From NCBI GenBank assembly GCA_026003835.1, contig BPHZ01000001.1, positions 690,001 through 754,000 of the forward strand: 64,000 bases of DNA, given 5' to 3'. The notes under the pieces were generated by a model, which was not told the origin of the DNA, did not search any database, and worked only from the letters and a program-made list of their open reading frames with translations. Position 1 is the first letter of the stretch. Each line of letters opens with the position of its first letter. Source of the DNA: Herpetosiphonaceae bacterium. Its GTDB lineage: Bacteria; Chloroflexota; Chloroflexia; Chloroflexales; Herpetosiphonaceae. Position numbers and translations under genes: made by a program. This document shows, piece by piece, positions 26,499 through 35,298 of the stretch.

Positions 26499-27596
26499 CT
26501 ACCGCGGCGCCCAGGCAATCCCCCCATAGTTGCCGCGCTCCGTCAACAGGCGCTGTTGCCCACGTGCCAGATCGAGCAGCACGACGCCTCCTTCGCCAAG
26601 GGTGTAGGCCAGCTGATCGCCTGCCGGACTCCAGGCCGCCTGAGGATCATCCAGCCGTCTGGCGATCTGTTCGAGCTGCCCACGTTCAACGTGGAGGACC
26701 CAGAGATCCGCAGGCGCTCCATGAGCCTCTGCGACCGCAACGCCAAAAAGCCGCTCCAGGAGCGATCGCTGGCGAGGAGCTGAGTCGCGACTGCCTGTTG
26801 AACTATCGCGGGTGACAAAAACAAGCCTCTGTCCATCAGGGGACCAGCGCGGCACGCTCACCGCCGCGAAACCCTCCTTGCCGGCAAGGAGCGGCTGTGC
26901 GTTTTGCCCATCGGCATCGGCCAGCATCAGATATGCCGCGAAGGTGGTTGGATCAAGCTGCACATACGCGAGTCGCCGGCCATCGGGAGCGGGAGCCGGG
27001 CTGATGGCATTCTCAATTAAAGGCTGCAGCTGGTGGGTCGCAAGATCATAGCGGGCGAGCGTAATGTCATCGCCGACAAAGCGTTGTTGCTCGTCGAAGC
27101 GTGGGCGGTAGTGTGCAACGAGGAGCGCCTGCCCGTCAGGTGTCCAGCTCGGCTCTCGTAGTGAGCTACGTTCCTCGGGAGCCCGTGCGAGGAGCCGTCC
27201 GCGACCAGTTGCCCGATCGATGCCACAAATCACCCCGACCGGCAGCCCAGACATCGCCGGATCGGAGGATGGGATAGAGAGTGAGAAGGCCAGCGTCTGC
27301 CCATCAGGCGACCAGGCAGGATCGCGTACCCATTGGTCAAGGGGCACTTGCATCAGTTGCTGGACGTTTTCACCATTCTCTTGCATGGAAAGGAGGGTTG
27401 TATCTTCCCCGACGATAATCGGCCCGGTAATTGGGCCGGCTGCACTGGGGCAGGGCGTTTCCTCGCCGCGTGGGGAGTCTCCCGTCTGTTTGGCGGAGAA
27501 AGACTGACTCTCACAACCGGCGAGGAAGAGTCCAAGGATCGCCAGAAGGGAGCAAGAGAGCCTCCCGGCAATCCGAAATCCCTGGCGAAACAGCAT
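26499..27596 (-). CDS. Lipoprotein with TolB-like beta-propeller
   Basis: 365 aa from ATG 27594-27596, chosen because GGAGGAAATAC precedes it and the N-terminus then forms a proper lipoprotein signal (SLLAILGLFLAGC). The mature part holds repeated W-S/T-P-D-G-Q blades: AWSPDGQTLAF, SWTPDGQALLV, RWSPDGQRLVF, AWSPAGDQLAY. These make a WD40/TolB-type propeller outside the cell membrane. Partner unknown. It begins 34 bp after the stop of the GT-C membrane protein, so the two are likely cotranscribed. Confidence 0.85.
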   Translation of the reverse strand: MLFRQGFRIAGRLSCSLLAILGLFLAGCESQSFSAKQTGDSPRGEETPCPSAAGPITGPIIVGEDTTLLSMQENGENVQQLMQVPLDQWVRDPAWSPDGQTLAFSLSIPSSDPAMSGLPVGVICGIDRATGRGRLLARAPEERSSLREPSWTPDGQALLVAHYRPRFDEQQRFVGDDITLARYDLATHQLQPLIENAISPAPAPDGRRLAYVQLDPTTFAAYLMLADADGQNAQPLLAGKEGFAAVSVPRWSPDGQRLVFVTRDSSTGSRDSAPRQRSLLERLFGVAVAEAHGAPADLWVLHVERGQLEQIARRLDDPQAAWSPAGDQLAYTLGEGGVVLLDLARGQQRLLTERGNYGGIAWAPR

Positions 27597-27630
27597 GTAT
27601 TTCCTCCGGGACAATATCATACATTTGCCA

Positions 27631-29601
27631 TTAGAACGGCTCCGGTGGACGAACATAGTAGACCATCGCCAGGAGCCAGAGACGCAGGCCCCACCAGCCC
27701 ACAAAGAGTACGGATCCCAGCGCGACGAGTCGTGATAGTCTTCCGTGCCTCCAAAGATAATCGACGGCGACGCCGCCGCAGGCGGCCAGAGCCCAGGCCG
27801 AGAACATCAGCCAGCGTGTTGAGATCGTCGACGAGGTCAGCAGCGGAAGGCTGCCGAAGATCAGGCTGACGCAAAAGGTTGCGCCGGCGACCAGCGCCAG
27901 GATTTTACTGTGACCCGGCGTGCGTGCCAGCAGTGCGAGGCCAGCCGGCGCCAGCAGTAGCGGCAAAACGGCATAGTGGCGCCAGAAACCATCGCTGAGG
28001 ATCGAGCGCAGCACGGCCGAGGGCGGCGTTGGCTGGCGATCGTTAACGGCATTCATACCGCCTGCTGCAAAGGACTGCCCATGCTGAAGGAAGAGATCGA
28101 GGTAGGCGCTGTAGAAGAGCAGCCAGGCGGCTGTTCCAGCCGCGATCAGCGCAAGCGCGAGGGCAATTGCCTGGCTGCGCCAGGAGGGCAGCCGGAGCCA
28201 GCAGACGACCACGAGCAATCCCAGCAGCAGGCTCATATTCAGGAAGAAGCCGAAGTGCCCCAAGAAGACCAGCAGCAGCAGCGCCAGCAGCCCCAGCCAG
28301 ATACGCCAGCGCTGTAGCTTGCCCCAGTTCCAGGCTGTATAGACGCTGGCAATCAGCGCCGCTAGCTGCGCGAAGATATGCGTATCGAATGACCACCAGA
28401 CCGGCATATAGGTCGCGGGAAAGATGCCGTAGAGGAGTGCGGCCGCAAGTGCGGCGCGATCGCTGCCGGTCATACGCCGCACGACCAGATAGATCGCCGG
28501 CAGGGCCAGCGCCGTCAGCGCCGCCGCGCTTATCTGTAGCAGCAAGGCTGGCTCGGCCAGCGGCACGAGCGGCAGCAGCAGCAGATAGAGCGCCGGTGGA
28601 TAGGGAAAATGGATACCACGATGGCGCGAAATAAGCAGCGGGTTACCCGCCAGCGTCTCGTGGAAGCGGTTGAGATGAAAGTTGATATCGCCGATCATCG
28701 AGGCCGGGTAGAAGCGACCTGCCAGCGCCAGCACAAAGACCCCGGCCGTGGATAGCACCAGCCAGCGCCGCCAGGGATCTTCCAGCGCTACGCCCAGGTG
28801 GCGGGCGCTGAGCGGCAGCAGCAGCAGCAGGGCGGCGGTAGCGCCGGCTCCAAGCAGGCAGGCCAGCAGCAGTGGGCGCGGCGCCAGCCCAACGCGCAAC
28901 GGGTCGGCGCGGATCGCCGCCAGCAGCGCCACCAGGACGGGCACCACTATGAGCAGAGCTTCACGGCGGCATGCGCCAAGCCCGCGCAGCGCCAGCCAGA
29001 GCAGCGCCAGCAGTGTGGCGCCGGCCGCCACTGGGCGCCATGGAGCGGCGACCCCTGCGCGAGTCAGGCGGCTCAACTGCCCGGCTGATAGCGCCAGGCC
29101 GAGGCTGCGCTGGTCGCCTGGCGCTTCAAGCGGCTGGGCGTCGATCCCTAATTCGACGGCTTGCTGGCGCGACGGCAGCAGGAGCGAAAGTCTGCGAGGC
29201 GTGTCGACGGCGTCGAGCCGGATAGGTGTATGACCAATCAACAGCAGCGCCTGATTGCCTCTCAGCTGCAGCAGCGTCAGTTGGTACATCCCGTTGGGGA
29301 GATTTTCAAAGCGCAGCGCTGCCTGGGGCTGCGACCAGCGAAAGGGCCGGGCGTGCCCCTCGGCCTGCTCCGGCCTGTGGAAGCCATGCACAAAGGGCGC
29401 GTCGTTATAGAAGCCCTCTTCGTGCCCAATCAGAAGCGGCAGTTCAAAGCGCAGGCTGTAGAGCAGTGTCGCGCCTGCTATTAGGGTAAGCAGCAGCATA
29501 AGCAGCGCCGGCTCCAGGAGCAAGCGGCCAAGTCTCGGCAGCGCCGGCGCGCGACGGTGAACCTGTCGCCGGAGTATCGATAGCATCTCCATGCCCGCCA
29601 T
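27631..29601 (-). CDS. Polytopic membrane protein, probable GT-C-type glycosyltransferase
   Basis: 656 aa. After one N-terminal helix comes a loop domain of about 150 residues with beta strands. At least ten helices follow. The first luminal loop after the second helix has SMIGDINFHLNRF and then RGIHFPYPPALYLLL; the acidic residue near the start of this loop and PYPP are typical of GT-C proteins. It probably transfers a sugar from a polyprenyl donor on the outer face of the membrane. Donor and acceptor are unknown; the family also includes uncharacterised 6-TM relatives. Confidence 0.7.
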   Translation of the reverse strand: MAGMEMLSILRRQVHRRAPALPRLGRLLLEPALLMLLLTLIAGATLLYSLRFELPLLIGHEEGFYNDAPFVHGFHRPEQAEGHARPFRWSQPQAALRFENLPNGMYQLTLLQLRGNQALLLIGHTPIRLDAVDTPRRLSLLLPSRQQAVELGIDAQPLEAPGDQRSLGLALSAGQLSRLTRAGVAAPWRPVAAGATLLALLWLALRGLGACRREALLIVVPVLVALLAAIRADPLRVGLAPRPLLLACLLGAGATAALLLLLPLSARHLGVALEDPWRRWLVLSTAGVFVLALAGRFYPASMIGDINFHLNRFHETLAGNPLLISRHRGIHFPYPPALYLLLLPLVPLAEPALLLQISAAALTALALPAIYLVVRRMTGSDRAALAAALLYGIFPATYMPVWWSFDTHIFAQLAALIASVYTAWNWGKLQRWRIWLGLLALLLLVFLGHFGFFLNMSLLLGLLVVVCWLRLPSWRSQAIALALALIAAGTAAWLLFYSAYLDLFLQHGQSFAAGGMNAVNDRQPTPPSAVLRSILSDGFWRHYAVLPLLLAPAGLALLARTPGHSKILALVAGATFCVSLIFGSLPLLTSSTISTRWLMFSAWALAACGGVAVDYLWRHGRLSRLVALGSVLFVGWWGLRLWLLAMVYYVRPPEPF

Positions 29602-29692
29602 GATAGCAGAAATCTCTCATGATCTTGCGGTTTCAAGCTGAAATGGTACTGCTATGGCCGGCTCTCTGCGCTAGTCGAGCCCCTGCTTATAA

Positions 29693-30214
29693 TCAGAGCT
29701 CGCGGCGCATCAGAACCCGCCTCTCAATGGGGAGTCCCATCTGCCGCTCGTGCTCGCGCACCTCTTGCAGCTCTACGCTCAGCTCGCTGTCATCCAAAAT
29801 GCGGAAGCCAAGGCGTGCGTAGAAGGGTGCATTCCACGGCACATCGCGGAACGTCGAGAGTGTCACCGCACTGTAGCCGTGGATCTTTGCCCAGTCGCAC
29901 ACTGCTTCGACCAGGCTGGTGCCCAGGCCGCGGCGGCTGTGTGCCGGATGAACGGAAAGTTCTTCAATGTGGGGCCGATTGTCGACGATGGACGCCAGCG
30001 CAAATCCTACTGGATGATCGTGCTCATCGGCAGCGACCCAGATAAGCCCCTGTTGCTGATGTGAGCGGAGCACCACAAGCGGTATCGCCTCCATCTCAGC
30101 CACAGCGGGCAGCCCAGCCTCATGGAAAAGCGCCCCTGCAGCGCGCTCGATCTCGCGAAGAGCCGGCAGCTCGTCGGCGCGAGCGGTACGGATGTGATAG
30201 GTGTAATCGGTCAA
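29693..30214 (-). CDS. GNAT-family acetyltransferase
   Basis: 173 aa. The acetyl-CoA-binding motif RRGLGTSLVEAVCDWA is preceded by HIEELSVHPAHS, both classic. The C-terminal NAPFYARLGFRI is also typical. The start is TTG at 30212-30214 with GAGGTG 5 nt upstream; no in-frame ATG gives the full domain. It may acetylate a small amine or antibiotic-like compound; the target is not predictable. Single gene. Confidence 0.9.
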   Translation of the reverse strand: MTDYTYHIRTARADELPALREIERAAGALFHEAGLPAVAEMEAIPLVVLRSHQQQGLIWVAADEHDHPVGFALASIVDNRPHIEELSVHPAHSRRGLGTSLVEAVCDWAKIHGYSAVTLSTFRDVPWNAPFYARLGFRILDDSELSVELQEVREHERQMGLPIERRVLMRREL

Positions 30215-30271
30215 GGGAACACCTCAGATGCTGTGAGTTGCAAAGAATCTGGGGCTTGCTCCGTTTGAGGG

Positions 30272-31093
30272 CTAGTCAAACGGCCACAGTCTGGAGCGTA
30301 GCTGGGCGCGAAACGATTTGCGGCGAGGTACGGAAGGGTGGAGCGCAAGCCCTGGGCAATCGATGATCTGTATATCTTGCCCTGAGCGCGGATGAATCTC
30401 GTAAAAGTCGAAGCCATCGTTGTCGATGCGCAGAGGGCCTGTAATTCGCAGGCAATCACCCTGGCGCGGTCTGCGCGAGAGCTCCCGCTGTACAGCGCCG
30501 AAAACTTCAACACGGATGTAACATGGTTGGGAGAGCAGCGGAGTCACGTCCTCCTGATCAACCAACAGACGAATAATCTGGAGGTCGATGGTCATCATGC
30601 CGTCGCTGGAGAGAACCGGTTCATGATCGTCGATCCACCCTTCGAGCATGGCCTGGCGCCCGGTATCTGCCCAGCCAACAATGCCGGCGTGCTTGAGGTG
30701 CGAAGTGAATCGCGCCAGAGCGCGGGCTATGCGGCCCGGAGCTGCCCGCGGCTCACGGTCGAGCCATTCAATTATCGTTGCGGTTGTATGCTCGGCGTAG
30801 CTCGTCGCCAGCATGGGGCCGCGCATCTGCTGCAGGTAGCCAGGGATGCGGTAGGTGCGAGCTGCGATCAGCAACCGCTCGATTAATGATGTGGGCGCCA
30901 ATGGAGGCCGGATCGTTTCGGGGGCAGGGAGTGTGGGCTGGATCTGCCGGCCGCCGCGTTTTTTGAACGTAAGACGCAGCCGGACGTACAGCAGCAGACC
31001 AAGCGCCAGTATGAGTGCCGGAATGCCGCGCCCGAACAGCTGCCTTCCGCTTTCCAGCAAGCTCGTTCTGAATACCCAGGTATAACCGCGCAT
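30272..31093 (-). CDS. Hypothetical membrane-anchored protein
   Basis: 273 aa; I do not recognise it. One membrane helix near the N-terminus (IPALILALGLLLYVRL) is followed by a Lys/Arg stop-transfer (FKKRGGR). A soluble domain of about 220 residues holds a helical part (residues 70-150) and a beta-rich part with RVEVFGAVQREL and LRITGPLRIDNDGFDFYEIH. The orientation suggests the soluble part is cytoplasmic if the N-terminus is out, otherwise the reverse. It is divergent from the GT2 gene. Confidence 0.6.
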   Translation of the reverse strand: MRGYTWVFRTSLLESGRQLFGRGIPALILALGLLLYVRLRLTFKKRGGRQIQPTLPAPETIRPPLAPTSLIERLLIAARTYRIPGYLQQMRGPMLATSYAEHTTATIIEWLDREPRAAPGRIARALARFTSHLKHAGIVGWADTGRQAMLEGWIDDHEPVLSSDGMMTIDLQIIRLLVDQEDVTPLLSQPCYIRVEVFGAVQRELSRRPRQGDCLRITGPLRIDNDGFDFYEIHPRSGQDIQIIDCPGLALHPSVPRRKSFRAQLRSRLWPFD

Positions 31094-31264
31094 ATGCTCC
31101 CTCTTTAAGCGTTGGGCCTGCGCGGTAGAGCTTTTCGGGGATCAGGCGCCTCCCACACTCTTTGTATTGTACCGCGCTTTGGCTCGGCGCGCGTTGTTCT
31201 CGTCGGGCTGAGTCTGCACGGTGTGCTATCATCATGCGGTGTGAGTTGCTGGCGAGGAGGTGCT

Positions 31265-32281
31265 ATGCCGGCTATCTCGGTTGTTTTACCATGCTATAAC
31301 GCGGCTGAAACCCTGGACGAGGCGCTTGCGAGCCTAACAGCGCAGACGTTCGCCGATTTTGAGATCGTCGCCGTTGACGATGGCTCGACTGATGCAACAC
31401 CGGCGATCCTTGCCCGCTGGGCTGAGGTAGAGCCCCGGCTGCGGCTGATCGCGTTGCGACATCAGGGCATTGTCGGCGCGCTGAGGGCTGGGATGGAGGT
31501 TGCTCAAGCGCCCCTGGTTGCGCGTATGGATGCCGATGATCGCGCGCATCCGGAGCGCCTGGAGCGGCAGCTGGCCTTTCTCGAATGCCATCCCGATACT
31601 GCCGTGGTAAGCTGTCTGGTTGCCGGCTTTCCCGCTGAGCACGTTCGCGAAGGCTTTCGCATCTATATCGACTGGCTGAACTCCCTGGTTAGCGATGAGG
31701 AGATCCGCCGCGAGATGTTTGTGGAGAGTCCTCTGGCTCACCCAAGCGTGCTAGCGCGGCGGGCGTGGATCGAGCGTGTCGGCGGTTATCAGGATCGCGG
31801 CTGGCCTGAGGATTATGATCTGTGGCTGCGGCTCTACCTGGCGGGCGCACACTTCGCCAAGGTCCCGCAGGTGCTTCTGGATTGGCGTGAGCATCCTGTG
31901 CGGCTGACTCGCAGCGATAGCCGCTACTCCCTGGAGAACTTTCTCCGCGCGAAGGCCTGCTACCTGGTCAAGGGCCCGCTGCAGGATCGCGATGCCGTGC
32001 TTGTCTGGGGGGCGGGGATGATCGGCCGGCGCATCAGCAAGCATCTGTTGCGCTATGGCGCTGCGCTGGTTGCGTTTGTCGATGTCGATCCAAAGAAGAT
32101 CGGCGGCACACGGCGGAATCTGCCGATTCTTGCCCCGAATGAATTGCCGACCTGGTGGCGACGCTATACCAGGCCGGCGCTCCTGGCCGCCGTCGGTAGC
32201 AGAGGCGCTCGCCGGCTGATCCGCGAACAGCTCAGAGAGCTAGGGCTGATCGAGGGATACGATTGGTGGGCGGTTGCCTGA
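31265..32281 (+). CDS. GT2-family glycosyltransferase with C-terminal Rossmann-like tail
   Basis: 338 aa from the ATG at 31265 with GAGGAGGTGCT upstream; a longer frame to 31112 has no ribosome site. The GT-A fold shows ISVVLPCYNAAETLDEAL, VDDGSTDATP and the metal-binding ARMDADDRAHPERLE, then WPEDYDLWLRL, where Glu-Asp is the likely base region. Residues about 245-338 (AVLVWGAGMIGRRISKHL, VAFVDVDPKKIGG) form a short nucleotide-binding-like domain, seen in some GT2 proteins. It makes a glycosidic bond in the cytoplasm from a nucleotide sugar. Sugar and acceptor unknown. Confidence 0.9.
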   Translation: MPAISVVLPCYNAAETLDEALASLTAQTFADFEIVAVDDGSTDATPAILARWAEVEPRLRLIALRHQGIVGALRAGMEVAQAPLVARMDADDRAHPERLERQLAFLECHPDTAVVSCLVAGFPAEHVREGFRIYIDWLNSLVSDEEIRREMFVESPLAHPSVLARRAWIERVGGYQDRGWPEDYDLWLRLYLAGAHFAKVPQVLLDWREHPVRLTRSDSRYSLENFLRAKACYLVKGPLQDRDAVLVWGAGMIGRRISKHLLRYGAALVAFVDVDPKKIGGTRRNLPILAPNELPTWWRRYTRPALLAAVGSRGARRLIREQLRELGLIEGYDWWAVA

Positions 32282-32305
32282 GGATGCAAGAGGCTGGCTG
32301 TACTC

Positions 32306-32536
32306 TCAGCGGTCGCTGTTGTCGTTTGTCTCTGCTCCTCTCGCCGATCGCCCACCCGCGCCGCCCAACAGCCGCCGGGCCTCGTCGGCCTTCTCCTCGA
32401 TCCATAGGGACGCCAATGCTTCCGGGCTGGCGCCTTCACGCGCCGCCATCGCCTCCAGTACCGCTGCATGTTCAGCACGGATCCGCACACGATAGGTGCG
32501 CTCGCCTTCGCTGTCGTTCGCCGGTGTATGTGTCAT
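32306..32536 (-). CDS. Small hypothetical protein, 76 aa
   Basis: Starts with ATG behind CAGGAGTAAACAGCG. The middle (YRVRIRAEHAAVLEAMAAREG) resembles a short ribbon-helix-helix or CopG-like segment, but this is weak. The C-terminus is Gly/Ala/Asn-rich. It ends 24 bp from the convergent GT2 gene. No antitoxin partner is seen. Confidence 0.5.
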   Translation of the reverse strand: MTHTPANDSEGERTYRVRIRAEHAAVLEAMAAREGASPEALASLWIEEKADEARRLLGGAGGRSARGAETNDNSDR

Positions 32537-32652
32537 CGCTGTTTACTCCTGGCGCATGATCGATGCGCCTCTGCGGAAATACCTCTGTCGGTGTGCCCAT
32601 CAGGAGAGGTGGGGTGCGGGGGCATCCCCCGCACCCCCGGCCTGACGGCGCA

Positions 32653-33141
32653 CTAATGATCGCGCGCGCCCACCTCTCGCAGCGCTGTTGCGGGCAGCCA
32701 TAGCGGTTTGGCGTCGGGCCGCTCGATGGGCCGTACGGCGATCATGACCTGCCCATCTTTGAGCAGCGCATCGACAAATGAGACCTGTCCGCCCCCGTCG
32801 AGGCGCAGCGCCCGGTTACGCAAAAAGAAGTCGTTGATCCATCCGGTACGCACAGGCGGCGCAATCGACTCGACCAGCATCCAGTCGCCGCGCTCCTCGG
32901 TTACTCTGACAAAACTCCCATTGGGCAAAAATGCCGCTGGTGTCGTATCGTCAGGGCTGCGCTGGAGCGGGACCTCGGCCTGGACCAGCAATCCATGATC
33001 GTCGCGGCCACTGAGCAGTACGACCGGCTTCGTGCGGTTGTCTGAGCGCCGGGGAAGCCGTGGCGCGACGATCAGGAAGACGATCGCCGCGCCAAGTGCG
33101 AGTATAAGGATGCTGCTGATGAAGATGAGACGCCGGCTCAT
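32653..33141 (-). CDS. Membrane-anchored SH3-like domain protein
   Basis: 162 aa. N-terminal helix ISSILILALGAAIVFLIVA anchors it. The external part has an SH3-like strand pattern (VPLQRSPDDT, FLPNGSFVRVTEERGDWMLVE, TGWINDFFL), common in peptidoglycan-associated proteins. The start ATG overlaps the stop of the upstream MBL gene by 4 bp (ATGA), so the two are coupled. Function unknown; cell-wall contact is a family-level guess. Confidence 0.75.
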   Translation of the reverse strand: MSRRLIFISSILILALGAAIVFLIVAPRLPRRSDNRTKPVVLLSGRDDHGLLVQAEVPLQRSPDDTTPAAFLPNGSFVRVTEERGDWMLVESIAPPVRTGWINDFFLRNRALRLDGGGQVSFVDALLKDGQVMIAVRPIERPDAKPLWLPATALREVGARDH

Positions 33142-35072
33142 GGACAGGTGCTCGGATTAGTGGAGCCCTTGGTTACGTTGCTTGAAATAGTCGTGCACCA
33201 GCTGCCGCCATCGCCAATGCGATGGAACACCTGATCGTATTTGGTGCTCGACAGACTGTAGCTCGTCTCGTCGTAAACCGTCTCGACGCCGCCTTCGATC
33301 TTGAGATAGCGCACCGACTCTGTGCCGGTGTTGTTGAGGAAGCCGCTACTGAATTCCATCACATAATATCCGTAGGGGCCGATGATGGTCCCGCTGGGGA
33401 TCTGCTTGGGCGATCCACCGCCACCGGCCACATCGTCCAGGTAGAGCCCACTCAGGTCGATGCTGCTGCCGGTTGGATTGTACAGCTCAATCCATTCTGT
33501 TGATGTTGATTGAGGTGCCATCAGGTATTCGTTGATGACCACCAGTGAGGGATCGCCGGATGCCGGCGTTGCGGTCGGCGTCGGCGTCGGCGTGGAAGTT
33601 GCTGTAGGTGTCGGCGTCGCTGTTGGTGTCGGCGTCGCTGTTGGTGTCGGCGTCGCTGTTGGTGTCGGCGTCGCCGTTGGCGTCGGCGTTGGGTCGAGGC
33701 CGTAGGCGGTGTAGCTATTCGAGCCGACATCATAGCTAATGGTGTAGCCGCTGCCAGAGCCGGTGGTCCTGAGGACCACATCACCATTGCTGTTGAAGGT
33801 TCCGCTGTAGTCCGTCGGCGTGACGCCATCAGCCTGATAGACGTCGCAGGGATTGTTGGTCAGATAAATATCCACGCCGGAGCCGTTCTCGTTGGTCAGC
33901 ACGCGTAGCGCGTCGAGCACGCGATTGCTTGGATGGCCGTAGCTGTTGTTGCCGCACGAGATAAGCGCGCTCTCTGGCCGCAAGGTATCAAGGTAGTACT
34001 GGTTGGTGGAGTGACCGCTGCCGTGATGATTGACCCTCAGCGTCTCGACATTGCCGAAGCGCCCGGCCAGCAGGGTTTCAATATCGTTGTAGGTGTAACC
34101 GAAGGAACTGACGTTATACTCTCCATCACTGTCGCCGGCGGTGGCGTACTCCCAGTCTCCGTAAGCGATTTTAACGGCGATAGAGTAGTCGTTTTCCGAG
34201 GGTGGGCCGTCGCCGCCCTGGTTGGTATGATCGCCGCTTACGGGGGTCACGCCGTCAGCCTGCATAACATCCTTGCCGTTGGCTTCAAGAATGGTAACAG
34301 TGACGCCGGGACCGAGGTCGAGGGACGGCCAGGGATCAGTGTTGGTCAGCGTCAGGACGTGCCCTTCGATAATCGCGCGATCCGGCTGGCCGGCCGGCCC
34401 GTAGAGCCAGCAAATCATACGTCGGGCGGTTTGAGATGTGGTACCCGCGTTATGCCACTCGATCTCGTTCGATGGATTGGTCGATGTACCTACCTCGCAG
34501 GTGCCATTGCCGTTGGCGTCAATCCATGTGCCGCCATCGCGATCGATCAGTGTACCGACGGTAAACCCTAGCCCGCCGAGATCTGTTGGTGTTAGAAGCT
34601 GGTAGATCCCGTTGCCGTAGTTTGAGGTATCGTTTGGGTTACCGGCGTAGCCGATGTGGTCGAGGTGATGGTGAGAAAGCATCACATAGTCGAGGGCGAC
34701 GGGCTGGCTGCCGGTGCCGCAGATTTGCCGGATCTTCTCGGCGACCATGGTCGCTTTGGTGTTGGACCCGGTCGAGTTGTAGGCTGTTTCGCCAAGGTCG
34801 ATCAGGAGCGTTTTTCCGTCAGGGCCGACGATCAGCTGGCTATCGCCCTGCTCGACATCGAACCAGTAGACTGTTACCTCACCTGGTGTCCAGGTGCCAC
34901 TGGTAGAACATGGAACTGCCGTTGGGCCAGGCGTGGGCGTCGGTGTTGCTGTTGCTTTGGGAGGTGGCTTCGCTTCCGTGGGAGTAATGAACACTGAAAC
35001 GAGGGCCAGGCTTAGAAGCAGACCGAGCATCCGAGTGAAACGACGTGGTGTAATGGCTCGATCGGAATCCAT
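33138..35072 (-). CDS. Secreted metallo-beta-lactamase-fold protein with Thr-Pro linker and lamin-tail domain
   Basis: 644 aa. A signal peptide (LGLLLSLALVSVFITPTEA) is followed by a short Thr-Pro stretch. A ComEC-like metallo-beta-lactamase domain follows, with metal motif HHHLDH near residue 135 and VNHHGSGHS further on. A long PTPTAT repeat linker (near 470-510) leads to a C-terminal lamin-tail domain (VVINEYLMAP, EWIELYNPTGSSIDLSG). Extracellular proteins of this layout are probably nucleases or phosphodiesterases; the exact substrate is unknown. ATG with GAGGAGACCACC. The downstream SH3 gene is translationally coupled. Confidence 0.85.
   Translation of the reverse strand: MDSDRAITPRRFTRMLGLLLSLALVSVFITPTEAKPPPKATATPTPTPGPTAVPCSTSGTWTPGEVTVYWFDVEQGDSQLIVGPDGKTLLIDLGETAYNSTGSNTKATMVAEKIRQICGTGSQPVALDYVMLSHHHLDHIGYAGNPNDTSNYGNGIYQLLTPTDLGGLGFTVGTLIDRDGGTWIDANGNGTCEVGTSTNPSNEIEWHNAGTTSQTARRMICWLYGPAGQPDRAIIEGHVLTLTNTDPWPSLDLGPGVTVTILEANGKDVMQADGVTPVSGDHTNQGGDGPPSENDYSIAVKIAYGDWEYATAGDSDGEYNVSSFGYTYNDIETLLAGRFGNVETLRVNHHGSGHSTNQYYLDTLRPESALISCGNNSYGHPSNRVLDALRVLTNENGSGVDIYLTNNPCDVYQADGVTPTDYSGTFNSNGDVVLRTTGSGSGYTISYDVGSNSYTAYGLDPTPTPTATPTPTATPTPTATPTPTATPTPTATSTPTPTPTATPASGDPSLVVINEYLMAPQSTSTEWIELYNPTGSSIDLSGLYLDDVAGGGGSPKQIPSGTIIGPYGYYVMEFSSGFLNNTGTESVRYLKIEGGVETVYDETSYSLSSTKYDQVFHRIGDGGSWCTTISSNVTKGSTNPSTCP
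33598..33690. repeat. 18-bp tandem repeat coding for a Thr-Pro linker
   Basis: The unit GTTGGTGTCGGCGTCGCT recurs back to back several times. On the minus strand it encodes the Pro-Thr-Pro-Thr-Ala-Thr linker of the secreted MBL protein. It is a coding repeat, not a CRISPR, and could vary in copy number between strains. Confidence 0.85.
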
Positions 35073-35217
35073 GGTGGTCTCCTCTTTGTGTTGAGCGGAT
35101 CCCGTTCATACGAAGATGATGGATGTTCGGAGAATTAAATTATTTTTCTCCAGCATAGCATGGCTGTCAAGTTTATGGCGCCAGGAAGGAATATTTTAGC
35201 CGATCCATGGATAGGTA

Positions 35218-35263
35218 CCGGCCGCCGATCTTCCCAATTGGATATCGGCGGCCGGCTCTTTTT
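35218..35263 (+). terminator. Strong hairpin with T-run, plus orientation
   Basis: CCGGCCGCCGAT and ATCGGCGGCCGG form a 12-bp stem (35218-35229, 35244-35255) followed by CTCTTTTT on the plus strand. Both flanking genes run on the minus strand, so the T-run points against them; it may stop antisense transcription, or the hairpin alone may end the upstream minus gene. Confidence 0.6.
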
Positions 35264-35298
35264 CGTCCCGTGCAGGTTTGACCCGGACCGGGCGTCGG

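Noticed and set aside
31112..31264. Longer N-terminus for the GT2 glycosyltransferase
   Set aside because: The extra 51 residues lack a family match, and the ATG at 31265 has a clear GAGGAGGTGCT ribosome site directly before the conserved GT-A start.
33598..33690. Tandem repeats that could suggest a CRISPR or VNTR regulator
   Set aside because: Repeats are 18 bp with no unique spacers and encode the Thr-Pro linker of the secreted protein in frame.
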